A stretch of 64,000 bases of DNA from Balaenoptera acutorostrata (taxonomy: Eukaryota; Chordata; Mammalia; Artiodactyla; Balaenopteridae): positions 58,442,460 through 58,506,459 of the forward strand of contig NC_080072.1 in assembly GCF_949987535.1 (NCBI RefSeq), given 5' to 3'. Both the position numbers and the translations under genes were made by a program. Below the pieces are notes generated by a model. It saw nothing but the letters and a program-made list of their open reading frames with translations. It had not been told where the DNA came from and did no database searches. Shown here one piece after another: positions 47,268 through 56,589 of the stretch (its first letter is position 1; each line of letters opens with the position of its first letter).

Positions 47268-48097
47268 AAAAAAAGATAACGCATGCAAAGAAAAGACTTC
47301 TACGCGGAAGGGAAGGTGCTCATTACATGTAACTTCTCCCACCTGCTCCTACCTCACCTCGGCTTTTAGAAATGGACAGCTTTCTCTGAGTTATTTATTC
47401 CCCGACCCTCTTAAATATTAACCACCAAGGTTTTAAATCCCTTTTACTTTAGACTTTAGATGACAACAATTCACGGCACATTTAATATTTATTCTGAAAA
47501 GTTTCTGTGGCGGTAGGGACAAAGATCTACTTAATCCAAATCACTTCCTTAGCTTCTCGGCTATGACAAGTTGCTGTTTTAGTGAAATCTTTCTTTATAT
47601 CTATCAGTGATTTCTAGATGGTTATCCTTGGGGCGGATTAGGATTTTGAGGACAGAAAGAGCTGCTTCCCCTGTTTTCTTTTCTGTGATGCCCCACGCGG
47701 CCTCCGTGCTCTTTACATGGGATTTTCGCAGGGCAGTTCTGGGCACCACGGGCTGGGGATCGCAGCCCGGGCAGGAGCAGACACAGCTGGAGGCAGAGGG
47801 CCTCTGGAAGCCACTGGAGCATGCAGCCCAGCTCCCAGAAGGCTGCTTCCCAAAGGGTCAGCCCTCAGAGGAGGGTGCTGAGTCAGCTCCCGCCAAAGGA
47901 AACTTCATTTTCACCCTTTAGGCGCCCAAGGGGCTGCCTTTGTCATTTAAAATACCTTCTGAAAGAAGTCTCTGGGGAAGCAGGCCTCTAAAGGAGCCAG
48001 AGCAATTAACCCATTTAGGGTGGTCTTTAAAGTCTTCAAGTGGTGGAAGGGAATGGAAGGGTGGAGATAAGGAAGGGAGGCAGGGACTTTGCCTTGT

Positions 48098-48187
48098 TGA
48101 ACTCCATAGCGACCCCGGGAGGTTTTCCCCATTTCACCTGCGGAGCATCTGAGGCTCTGAGAGGTTAGGTCCTGTGTCCAGGCTTGC
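48098..48187 (-). mobile_element. MIR core
   Basis: 'ctgaggctctgagaggttag' with a diverged left side. Confidence 0.65.
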
Positions 48188-48299
48188 ATCTCTTGAGACC
48201 CAATTTCGGAAGGGTTGACTATGGCTCTGCTCTCTTGGCTGCACTGTGGTCCTTACACAGTTCGTACTGCTTGCTCACCCCTTCATTCCCACTCATTAA

Positions 48300-48480
48300 T
48301 TATCACTACATAAAAGGCATCTGCAAGGCCATGCACCAAACTGTTACAAGTGGCTATCTCTGGGAGGAAGAATTACAAGAGAACTTCACTTGTTGCCTTT
48401 CTGCATTATTTGAATGTTAGCAAGCATTGTTACTTTTATAATTGACAGAAACAATAGAGATAATCGCATTAAAATAATTT
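48300..48480 (+). mobile_element. L1M 3' UTR fragment
   Basis: 'gttacaagtggctatctctg' and the A/T-rich end 'attgttacttttataattga' resemble L1 3' UTR sequence. It is short, so the assignment is tentative. Confidence 0.5.
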
Positions 48481-48889
48481 CATATTTTTCCATGAAAAAA
48501 AAATCACACGAAACTTAACAAACATTTATTGGGCACACTACATAGCAGGGCCCACTCATCCTCACTTGCTAGGGCTGGGTCCATGCCAATACCAGCAGGC
48601 CCTTTGGCTCACAGAAGACCCCTCAGTTTGGGGTTTCAGGGGACAGGAAGGTGGCAGGCAGAGTCTACTTGTGGGGTAACACTCACTGGCTCTCTCATGA
48701 CCCACCAAACCCAGAGCAGCAGATCACTAAGGACCCAGACTCTCCCTTCAGGCGTGGGACACATCTATTACCAACCTCTAGAGTAACACACTCAGAGCAA
48801 GGCTCCTGGGAAGAACTCTGAAGTGCCTCTAGGTCCCCTGGGGAGCAGGAGTACAGCGGAGTGTAGCTGAGCAGACAGCTATAGGCCAA

Positions 48890-49020
48890 AGTCCCCCCAT
48901 CTTCCCTGCACATCAATAATGCAGTAATGCCATCAATTTGCTGCAGAACTTGCAACAACGTGATTGCTCTTATTCAGTTAATTAGCAAAGGGAGAGATTA
49001 AGGACTTTAATCTCCTGCCT
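48890..49020. promoter_or_regulatory. Candidate conserved regulatory block
   Basis: Repeat-free, with gttaattagc (48977), 'gagattaaggactttaatct' (an imperfect inverted repeat) and 'aatgcagtaatgcc'. Confidence 0.25.
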
Positions 49021-49162
49021 TCTCTTTTACCTACAAGGCTTATTTACTTAGAAATGAACAAAGAATATCACTATATATATATATTTTTTCCCAAGTAAAT
49101 CTTAAGAAGGCTACTGGCTGACATACCTGTCAGCATTACACAACACTAGGAAAATCAGAGTA

Positions 49163-49300
49163 CCTTAGAAATTGCTCCATCATTGGCAAGATGGGGAAAC
49201 TGACGCCTGAAGAGGGACAGTGATTGGCCAAGGACAAATAGCCAGTGAGCTACAGAGCTGGGCCTGCAACCCACTCCAGGTTCCTATTTCTCTGCATACT
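49163..49300 (-). mobile_element. MIR
   Basis: 'caagatggggaaactgacgc' and 'ggccaaggacaaatagccag'. Confidence 0.75.
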
Positions 49301-49450
49301 TTAAAACATGGGCAGCTAAAAGCTCTAGAGGAGCAATGACACTGACCCACCAAAAGGACAATGCCACCCTCAGGAGCACAGAGGGAGAAGGCCCTGGAGG
49401 ATGGTTTGGTTTTTGGTCACAGATGATACAGGGCTCAAGATCCTGTCAGA

Positions 49451-49675
49451 GGGACTTCCCTGGTGGTGCAGTGGTTAAGACTCCGCGCTCCCAATGCAGG
49501 GGGCCCGGGTTCGATCCCTGGTCAGGGAACTAGATCCCACATGCTGCAACTAAGAGTTCGCATGCCACAACTAAGGAGCCGGCAAGCTGCAACTAAGGAG
49601 CCTGCTTGCCGCAACTAAGACCTGGTGCAACCAAATAAATTAATTAATTAAATAAGTAAATATTAAAAAAAAAAA
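49451..49675 (+). mobile_element. CHR-type SINE, short subfamily
   Basis: It starts gggacttccctggtggtgca and uses the 'ctcccaatgcagggggcccg' and 'gtcagggaactagatccc' blocks like the copy at 30396. A 'gcaactaaggagcc' module is repeated internally. Perfect 14-bp duplications aagatcctgtcaga lie at 49437-49450 and 49676-49689. It sits immediately 5' of a truncated L1. Confidence 0.95.
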
Positions 49676-49686
49676 AAGATCCTGTC

Positions 49687-49999
49687 AGAAGAGAGACACA
49701 GATGTAGAGAACAAATGTATGGATACCAAGGGGGAAAGGGGGGTGGGTGGGAGGAATTAGGAGATTGGAATTGACACATATACACTACTGATACGATGTA
49801 TAAAATAGATAACTAATAAGAACATACTGTATAGCACAGGGAACTCTACCCAATGCTCTGTGGTGACCTAAATGGGAGGGAAATCCAAAAAAAGAGGGGA
49901 TATATGTATACGTATAACTGATTCATTTTGCTGTACATCAGAAACTAACACAACATTGTAAAGCACCTATACCCCAATAAAAATGAATTAAAAAAAATA
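49687..49999 (+). mobile_element. 5'-truncated L1, 3' UTR only (cetartiodactyl type)
   Basis: The sequence 'agagacacagatgtagagaac' region through 'taccccaataaaaatgaatt' and an A tail is the 3' end of the L1 lineage active in cetartiodactyls, as I recall it. No ORF2 is present. An 8-bp match agaagaga at 49687 and 50331 may be its target duplication, with a SINE later placed in its A tail. Confidence 0.85.
49690..49750 (+). other. G-rich block in the L1 3' UTR
   Basis: The segment around 49729-49752 (gggggaaaggggggtgggtg) is a G-rich tract typical of L1 3' UTRs; it could fold as a G-quadruplex. Confidence 0.5.
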
Positions 50000-50330
50000 G
50001 GGGCTTCCCTGGTGGCACAGTGGTTGAGAATCCGCCTGCCAATGCAGGGCACACGGGTTCGATCCCTGGTCCAGGAAGATCCCACATGCCGCGGAGCCAC
50101 TAAGCCCGCGTGCCACAACTACTGAGCCCATGTGCCACACCTACTGAAGCCTGCGTGCCTAGAGCCTGTGTTCCGCAACGAGAGAAGCCACTGCAATGAG
50201 AAGCCCGCGCACTGCAACAGAGTAGCCCCCGCTTGCTGCAACCAGAGAAAGCCCGCATGCAGCAACGAAGACCCAACACAGCCAAAAATAAATAAATAAA
50301 TTTATTAAAATAAATAAATAAAAATAAAAA
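50000..50330 (+). mobile_element. CHR-type SINE in the L1 A tail
   Basis: It starts ggggcttccctggtggcaca directly after the L1 poly(A) and ends with a long AAATAAA-rich tail. It has two nearby 'ccacaactactgagcc'-like modules (50113 and 50135). No separate target duplication is visible, as expected for insertion into an A run. Confidence 0.93.
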
Positions 50331-50604
50331 AGAAGAGAACCATCAAGGCCAAAGACCTCCTCCCTGAGTTTCAAAGAGGACAGAGGCTGGGAGAGTTCCT
50401 GGTTAGGGGAGCGGGCTGGGGATAAAACACCTTTCTTTGTCATGGGGGATGGGGTGATGCCTGGAGGGCCTCAGCTCAGTACCCAGAGGAGCTCAGGTCA
50501 CTTTACCATGTGGCCTTCTACACCCTTCCAAGGTTAATGCCTATTTACTGTCCAGGTTCCTAGGTGTAAAAGAGCTGGGGGCAGGATCCCACCAGCTCCC
50601 CACC

Positions 50605-50825
50605 TTGGGTCCTTTGTCCATGTTTTCCCTCTGCCCAGAATGTCCTGGGTTATTAAAGCCCTTGGTTATCTCTACCTGGCACACCCTACTAATTCTTTCA
50701 GATCCAGTGAACGCCTCCTCCAGGAAGCATTTCCGGATTTCCTCAGGCGCAGTGGAGGCTCTTCTCCTCAGTCACCTCCACACCAGGTTCCTATCTCCCT
50801 TACCACCTTGGGCTGTAATGATCCC
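50605..50825 (+). mobile_element. L2 fragment
   Basis: 'ttccctctgcccagaatgtc' and 'ctcctccaggaagcatttcc' are diagnostic of the L2 ORF2 3' end. It is followed by MIR pieces. Confidence 0.8.
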
Positions 50826-50851
50826 AAAAGAAAAGAAGTCTGACATTCTCT

Positions 50852-51095
50852 GAGCATTATTAAGTGCCAGGCAGTATGGTGGGAGCTTTCACATACAGAC
50901 TCTCTATAAATTCCCTGGAGGGAGGTGGGTGGTGACTGTGACCATGACTAACCTTTACTAAACTCCTTCTCTATCCCAGGCCCTGTGATGAGCCTTCATC
51001 ACGAGCTGGGTACCATACTGCCCATGTTATACTTGCTTAAGGAAACAAGCTTAGAGGCAATGTGCCCTATCCAAAGTCCCACAGCAATAAAGCTT
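50852..51095 (-). mobile_element. MIR pieces (two 3' ends)
   Basis: 'ctgagcattattaagtgcca' at 50852 and a second start 'aacctttactaaactccttc' at 50950 suggest two overlapping reverse MIR copies, ending 'ccaaagtcccacagcaataa'. Confidence 0.6.
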
Positions 51096-52252
51096 ATATT
51101 TAATGCAAAGATGTCTGATTGCAGAGCCCGTGGATCCTGCCTTATATCTCTCTGAATCTCTGCCTCCTTCTCCAGAACTTGGCCTGAAATTTAGTGCCAC
51201 ACAGGCACTTATTAATAAATGTTTGCAAAATCAACACACAACCTACAATATTAAGTGGGGAAAGTCTTATTTCCTTTCCTCTTCTTCGATAATCAGGAAA
51301 TCACGGGCCACTAGGGAGATCCCAGGTTACGTCACATATATCACCCCACCCCACCTGTAGGCCTGAATCCCCTCCAGGCTTTGAATTCTTGCAGAGAAGT
51401 GGACTGGCCACTGCTAGACACAGAGACGGTAAGCACCTTGGCCCAGGTCACACAGCACCTGACCAGGGGCTAAAACCTGTGTCTGCTGGCTCCTGGTCAG
51501 CCTGGAGTTTGGAGCTATTGCATCGTACCGCCCCCCGCCCCCCAACACACACACCTCTTCTCCTTAAGAGAGTCAGGGGGGCAGAGCTTAGAAGAGACGT
51601 GTGATTATGGGCAGATCCATGCTTAAGCCCAGTGGCTCTCTCTGCAGTCAGCATTCAGCCCTGCAGCTGCCTGGGTCTCCAGGGGCCCCGTCTCTGGGCA
51701 GTGTGAAAGTCCAAGAACTTCCAAAGCCAGGAGCCTTTCTCTCAGCTTTCTCATGGTCAGTGGGGAAACTATCCTACTGGTCTCTTAGGCAGGGTTCTGA
51801 GGAAGATCCAATCCAATAAAGCAACACGTGACAGTGGCTGGCACAGTCCCTGGCACACAGTAAGTAGTCAGTCGGTGCTATGTTCATTGCAACCATTCTT
51901 TTCTTTTCTTTTCCGGTGTCTATCTTTGTCTCAGTACCTTTGTCTTACTCAGGCTCTACCTGATCTTTCTGTCTCCTTGTGTCTGTCTGTGCATCTCTAC
52001 CCCTGCAGCTCTGTCTGCCAGACGTCCGTCATGGGGATGGGAACAGCAGCCCCCCACCCCCCGCACGCCCCAGCGGCGCAACCAGGCAGTAGCGGGGCTG
52101 CCCGAGCCCACCGAGCCCCCCAGTCCCCGAGAACCCTGAGCTCCCCCCCCATGCGCCAGGCCCTTCCGCCCCTGCAAGCAGCCCAAGGCCGATTAATCAG
52201 CATCGCCAACGAAAGGAAAAAACAAACCCACAGAAGTTAGCAAGAGAGAGGG

Positions 52253-52258
52253 ACTTAC
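52253..52258 (-). other. 5' splice site (donor) of the teneurin exon
   Basis: On the minus strand the exon ends ...gcaaacg and the intron begins gtaagt, a full match to the U1 consensus at intron positions +1 to +6. The exon ends with one base of a codon (phase 1). The frame stays open for a short way into the intron by chance. Confidence 0.85.
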
Positions 52259-52468
52259 CGTTTGCCGCGACCCCCAGGCTGGCGGAGCCACTTTTAACTA
52301 AGAATGAATTAGGGACAAACTCTTCCTCAGAGTCTGAGTCCGGGGTTGGCTGGGCCACACCGTTGCCTAGCAACCGCCTCTGGCTCTCATTGGCCGGAGG
52401 GGAAGGGGGCGGGGAGGGGGACTGCTCAATAGGGGTTGATGAAGCGGATGAACAATGCAAGGGAGCAC
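52259..52468 (-). CDS. TENM4: Teneurin intracellular-domain exon (internal, partial gene; probably TENM4)
   Basis: Teneurins are type II transmembrane adhesion proteins. This exon encodes part of the N-terminal cytoplasmic domain, which in the family binds SH3 adaptors such as CAP/ponsin and can be released towards the nucleus. Read on the minus strand, the exon is 210 nt: two bases completing a split codon, 69 codons ([10 protein letters not shown]... to ...SASLGVAAN) and one base of the next codon. A Ser-rich start is followed by a polyproline segment SPSPPPSPP (about residues 16-24), then RRLLGNG, then an acidic run [15 protein letters not shown] (about 43-57). From memory, other teneurins have a similar EEF-PNS-L block at this place. 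There is no stop, and both ends carry splice signals. Both introns are phase 1, so skipping the exon keeps the frame; it may be an alternative cassette. Teneurin family is likely; the TENM4 assignment is from recall. The open frame runs on into intron on both sides, which is not coding. Confidence 0.75.
52362..52420 (+). promoter_or_regulatory. X-box / CCAAT / GC-box cluster inside the teneurin exon
   Basis: On the plus strand the perfect inverted repeat gttgcctagcaac (52362-52374) matches the RFX X-box. Fourteen bases later comes ctcattggcc (52386-52395), which reads ggccaatgag on the other strand and fits the NF-Y consensus at all positions. Then gggggcgggg (52405-52414) is a GC box. The motifs are seen directly; binding is inferred. 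The bases also encode the teneurin protein (the X-box spells RLLGN), so any regulatory use would be dual-use coding sequence. Confidence 0.45.
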
Positions 52469-52515
52469 CTGCGAACCACAAAGACAAACACAGACAGAAA
52501 AAAAAAATAATGAAA
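52469..52515 (-). other. 3' splice site and polypyrimidine tract of the teneurin exon
   Basis: On the minus strand the intron ends ...ctttgtggttcgcag just before gtgctccc. A run of ten T and further T/C/G-rich sequence (tctgtctgtgtttgtc) lies upstream as the pyrimidine tract. The tract is broken by several G residues, so it is usable but not strong, which fits a regulated exon. Confidence 0.8.
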
Positions 52516-52761
52516 ATTGGTTTTGAGGCACACGGGGAGGGGGAGGGAGCAAAATAAAACACGCATCAACAGGGGGAGGGGGTTCCCAACACAGGGCGAT
52601 CTACTGCACACTTGGCCCCGGGGGCGGGCCTGATGCCTCCTTAAAGTTGGTGCAAACTCCTTCTGAAGAGCTGGCCTCGTGCAGAAGTCTGCACGCTTGC
52701 AAAGAAGGCGCCCCTCGAAAACACCTGGGAAGCCCTTCCTGCTTTGCCTGTTCTCTGAGAG

Positions 52762-52905
52762 AGGTCTGAAAATCTGGGGTCTAGTCCTGGTGGGGCTGTG
52801 TCATCTACCAAACAGCTGCCCGCCTCTGAGCTTCAGTGGCCTTGCTGGTAAAATGAGCAGCCGCACTGGGTGATCGCTGAGCCCCTGCAAGCTGGCCATT
52901 CTGCG
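52762..52905 (+). mobile_element. MIR
   Basis: 'gcccgcctctgagcttcagt' and 'ccttgctggtaaaatgagca'. It lies 290 bp upstream of the teneurin exon in gene direction. Confidence 0.75.
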
Positions 52906-53029
52906 ATGTCACCGAACTGAAATAATGTTCTTATTGGTGAGATTTTAATCCAACATGCCTGGAACAGGCTCTGGGCCTCATAAAAGGTAGAGGGAGCTGG
53001 AGAGAATGATCCAGAGCCCCCTCCACCGC

Positions 53030-53420
53030 TGGCATTCTAGGATTTCAACACACTAATCTTTTACTTTTCTAAGAATCTGACATTTTAAGATTTTTAAGTC
53101 CTGACATTCTCTGCAAACTTCTTGAGAGAGCAAGAACTCTAGCAGTCTTTTTCACTTCTGTATCCCCAGAATCTAGCATAGTACCTGGCACATAGTAGGC
53201 ACTATATAAATATTTGCTGAAGAGATGAATTCTAGGTGTCTAACAGACTGGGATTCTTAGTAGTCTCAACAGACTAGGATTCTTAAGTTCTAATAGTCTC
53301 AGATGAAAAAACTGTATACTATCTAGGACACTAACACTGTGAATTCCAAGATGCACTAAGTCAGGATGTTTGACTGCAAGTTTCTAACATGTCAAGGTTC
53401 CACGATTCTAAAAATCCCAG
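53030..53420. repeat. Degenerate GATTCTA-type repeat
   Basis: Many short copies of gattcta/attctta-like words, with a clearer 26-bp unit (aacagactgggattctta at 53242 and aacagactaggattctta at 53268). The L2 3' end at 53095-53235 lies within it. Confidence 0.6.
53095..53235 (+). mobile_element. L2 3' end
   Basis: 'cttcttgagagagcaagaac', 'tgtatccccagaatctagca' and 'cacatagtaggcactatata' end an L2. It lies inside a degenerate GATTCTA-type repeat. Confidence 0.8.
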
Positions 53421-54302
53421 CTTTCTATAGTTTTGTGAGCACACTCCCAACTCTTCAAAAGGAGGAGGTGATGGCCGGCCGGGGACAAGACCTTTGGGGG
53501 CAGACAATTTGCAGTCCTATCTGTGTCTGGGCTTTAGGCATGTGCAGTACATCATCTACAAGAGAGGGAACATAAGCACAGACACATAAAAGTATACAGT
53601 ACAAGACAACGCATCCACTTGATAGCAAGGGCTACGTCTTTTTTTCCCACCTTGACTGATAGAAGGTTTAAAACATAATCAGATCCATCCAGTTTTTCAG
53701 AGGCTGAAACTTAGGAAACATAATGCAGCCCAGACATGTCATCATAAGATCTGGTAGAGCTCTACGGGGCAGGTGACAAATAGAGCTGCTAATTGTTGAA
53801 AAAAAGCAAAACAAAACAAAAAAGCTTTTTGTGGTCTGTCTACCAAGAGAAGCTCACTCAATTCAGTCACCAAATCTTGCAGGATTTTGCAGGTTCCGTG
53901 ACTCTCATGTCAACCCTTGAGCCCAACCACGTGTGACAACATTTTATAGAGTTGCTGTGTATGCCGTTTGGTTGGTTCGTATTAGAAATTCAGTAAGAGC
54001 AAGTGAGGCAGCAGGGATCCACGATCACGGTACAATCTCGGGGTAGCTTTTCCATCCGCGTTTTGGTTTACCTAAAAATCTGGGCTATGATTTGCCTTAA
54101 AATCGTCCCAACCAGTGTTTCCAATTCACCCTAGGGAGAGCCTTCCCTGACACCACTTACCACACAGCACTATAGCGATGATCATTCCTTTCTCTGAACT
54201 GACCTTTTTTTAGTTCTGTTATCATATTTGCCCTGCTGCATTTGTAGTTATCTGTAGTTCTCTCCTGTATAAAAGCAAATGGCATATTCTTGGGATACAG
54301 TA

Positions 54303-54420
54303 CATTCTTGGAGTGGGCTCTGGAGTTCAACAGAATTGGGGTTTGCATCACACCATAGCCTCCTATTGGCTGTATGATCTTGGGTAGATTTCTTCCAGTT
54401 CCTCATTTATAAGTTGGGAA
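54303..54420 (+). mobile_element. MIR, left part (split by SINE)
   Basis: 'ggagtgggctctggagttca' and 'ttggctgtatgatcttgggt'. The right part resumes at 54790. Confidence 0.75.
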
Positions 54421-54453
54421 CTCCTCCCCTTTTATTTTTTTTATTTTTTAAGC

Positions 54454-54756
54454 TTTTTTTTTTTTAATATAGCTACTTTATTTATTTATTTTTGGCTGTG
54501 TTGGGTCTTCGGTTCGTGCGAGGGCTTTCTCTAGTTGCGGCAAGTGGGGACCGCTCTTCATCGCGGTGCACGGGCCTTTCACTATCGCGGCCCCTCCCGT
54601 TGCGGGGCACAGGCTCCAGACGCGCAGGCTCAGTAGTTGTGGCTCACGGGCCCAGCTGCTCCGTGGCATGTGGGATCTTCCCATACCAGGGCTCGAACCC
54701 GTGTCCCCTGCATTAGCAGGCAGATTCTCAACCACTGCACCACCAGGGAAGCCCTT
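54454..54756 (-). mobile_element. CHR-type SINE, long subfamily, minus strand, inside a MIR
   Basis: The reverse complement runs from gggcttccctggtggtgcag to an AAATAAATAAA tail. An inner 10-bp duplication ttttttaagc (54444-54453 and 54757-54766) and an outer 13-bp one, cctccccttttat (54423-54435 and 54776-54788), are both visible. The host MIR continues on either side. Confidence 0.94.
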
Positions 54757-54789
54757 TTTTTTAAGCATTTTTTTTCCTCCCCTTTTATA

Positions 54790-54850
54790 AAGTTATTATA
54801 AGGACTAAAGATACTATACTACACCCAAGCACATAGTATGCTTGAGGAAG
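54790..54850 (+). mobile_element. MIR, right part
   Basis: 'gttattataaggactaaaga' and 'caagcacatagtatgcttga' complete the MIR begun at 54303. Confidence 0.65.
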
Positions 54851-55684
54851 CAGAATCCCAGGGTCAGTGCTTACCAAATGTTTATTAAATTGAATGAAAC
54901 CACCCCACGAAGAACCCCATTCAAGATTTCCCTTCCTCTACAGTCCCAGTATTGGAAAGATTTTTGTCCGCCAGGCTGCATTTATTAAGCAATATACATT
55001 CATTTCCTCATCTTTTATTAACCAAAGACATCTTCTAATCTCCAATCAGAGCTTCTGATGAGCTTGAAATAACCAGTACCATACCATGCTGAGTTGTTAG
55101 AATTTCAGACAAAGGTTAAGAAACATGATATGTTGTTCCAGGGTACTGGTTACAGCCTCTTCCTGAGTAGATCTGTCAAGCTTTATGAAATAAATAGTTC
55201 CCGAACTAAGTAAATTGTTCCATCACAAACTTCAGAGACCCTGGGCTAAGAACAGCACAGTCCCTCCCAGTCCTCATGACTGTTTCTTCTCCCTTCCATC
55301 CAATCTCCAGACATCACCCTGGGCCTCTGGGGTTGCTCTGAATATTCATAACTTAACATTCAAAGGACCTAACAAGGTGCCAGACCCTTGGTAGGCGCAC
55401 AATGACCCACAAGGTTTCTGTAATGTACAGAAACTATTGGACACATGTTAATTTCCTTCCTCTCATTCATCAGCATCTTTTAATTTAAGTGGTCCCCAGG
55501 TCGGGGCACGAAACCATCTCCTGGGTGCAAGAAAATTCTAGAAGTATTTATCTTTTATGTCACCCTTTTCTAATATCTATTTTTTATATGTTTTATAATG
55601 TATGTAATGCATTTGTGCTCAAAATACATGTAATAAAATGCACTGCTGTATCAATTCGGCATCTACAGAAGCAGGGCAGGTTGC

Positions 55685-55940
55685 ATTAAAAGAATGGGCT
55701 CTGGAACCAGACCCTACATTTGAATTCTAGTTGCACTACTTGCTAGTTCCGTAGTAGTGACCTTGGGCAAGTTACTTCACCCTTTGTCACTCAATTTCCT
55801 CATCTATGTAATGGAGATCAAAAAATAAAAAAGAATACCTACATTACAGAGTTGCTCGGAGGATTAAAGGAGTTAAAACAAGTAAAGTCTTGAGAACAGC
55901 GTGGCAGCCAGTAAACACCTAATAAACTTTAGATATTAGT
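55685..55940 (+). mobile_element. MIR, full length
   Basis: 'gggctctggaaccagaccct', 'gaccttgggcaagttacttc' and 'ttgctcggaggattaaagga'. Confidence 0.9.
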
Positions 55941-56029
55941 ATGCATAAATATGTATATATAAAGTGAGGGGCCCTACCTTTCTTTATCTTTTCTTTTCTT
56001 ATAAGAGCAGCGTGTGACCGTAGAAGTAT

Positions 56030-56300
56030 GGTGAACACTGTTTCATTCCATAGACATTTCCTAAACACCCACCGAGCAGGCTAGAAGGTGAGGGATGTAT
56101 AAACTGTGAGAGGCGCAGCCCCCAAGGAGCTGGTGGAAGGGGAGGGAGAGCGTCACATGCAGCTGTAAGCAAGGCAGAGGTGGGACCTGTCGGAACAGAA
56201 GATAGCCCAGTGTGAGGGGAGGATGGAGGTGGGAAGCTCACTTCAACTGGAGGAACCAAGGAAGGCTTTCTGGAGCCATAGAGGATTCCAGTGGGAAGAG
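56030..56300 (-). mobile_element. L2 fragment
   Basis: 'catttcctaaacacccaccg' and 'ccaaggaaggctttctggag' are reverse L2 landmarks. Confidence 0.6.
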
Positions 56301-56589
56301 ATGAAGAGATGGGGTCTTGAGCATCCATGGCAGAGAGAGGAATACTCCGCCTCAGGCCCTCATCCTTCACCTGGTCTCAAGCAACCTGCCCACTATCACT
56401 TTACCTCTCAAGTCTCATGTGTTACCATGAACTTCTCACCAAGGATGCTGAAACTTGCTGGCCTGCCCTCATTTCCATGCACTCACTGCTCTCTCTTCAG
56501 CTCAAGTTCACCGATTTGCACAACTTCAGGGCACCACTGGCACTGAATCTATCTGAATGGCACCCCCTGGAGCACAGCTACAAAGTTTT

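Larger units (their letters stand above)
1..52258 (-). other. Intron of the teneurin gene, downstream of the exon (over 52 kb, open at window edge)
   Basis: No second exon was found. I looked for open frames continuing the teneurin cytoplasmic domain or its transmembrane segment on the minus strand and saw none. About a third or more is recognisable MIR, L2, L1M, LTR or CHR SINE sequence. Stretches over 300 bases where I see nothing recognisable include 1-720, 1000-1540, 2400-3190, 3310-4290, 5350-6080, 7320-7870, 11240-12025, 13790-14390, 14610-15430, 15850-16480, 18150-18590, 25200-26410, 28050-28610, 29000-29910, 31140-31870, 32090-32590, 33170-34310, 35550-36240, 37600-38690, 41280-41710, 41920-43910, 45345-46470, 47290-48090 and 51100-52250, apart from sites listed separately. 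Confidence 0.7.
52020..52640. promoter_or_regulatory. CpG-richer segment around the teneurin exon
   Basis: CG dinucleotides are clearly denser here (over 20 by eye in 52020-52480) than in flanking introns, with GC-rich runs such as gcacgccccagcggcgcaac. It may be a small intragenic CpG island; ratios were not computed. Confidence 0.45.

Noticed and set aside
49690..49999. Possible processed pseudogene because of the A tail
   Set aside because: The sequence is an L1 3' UTR, not a spliced host mRNA.
1..52258. Next teneurin exon on the minus strand
   Set aside because: No open segment with splice sites and teneurin cytoplasmic or transmembrane sequence was found; it probably lies beyond the window.
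52197..52562. Full 121-codon open frame around the teneurin exon, with a hydrophobic N-terminus like a signal peptide
   Set aside because: The hydrophobic part is the polypyrimidine tract and intron read as codons; the clear splice sites confine coding to 52259-52468.
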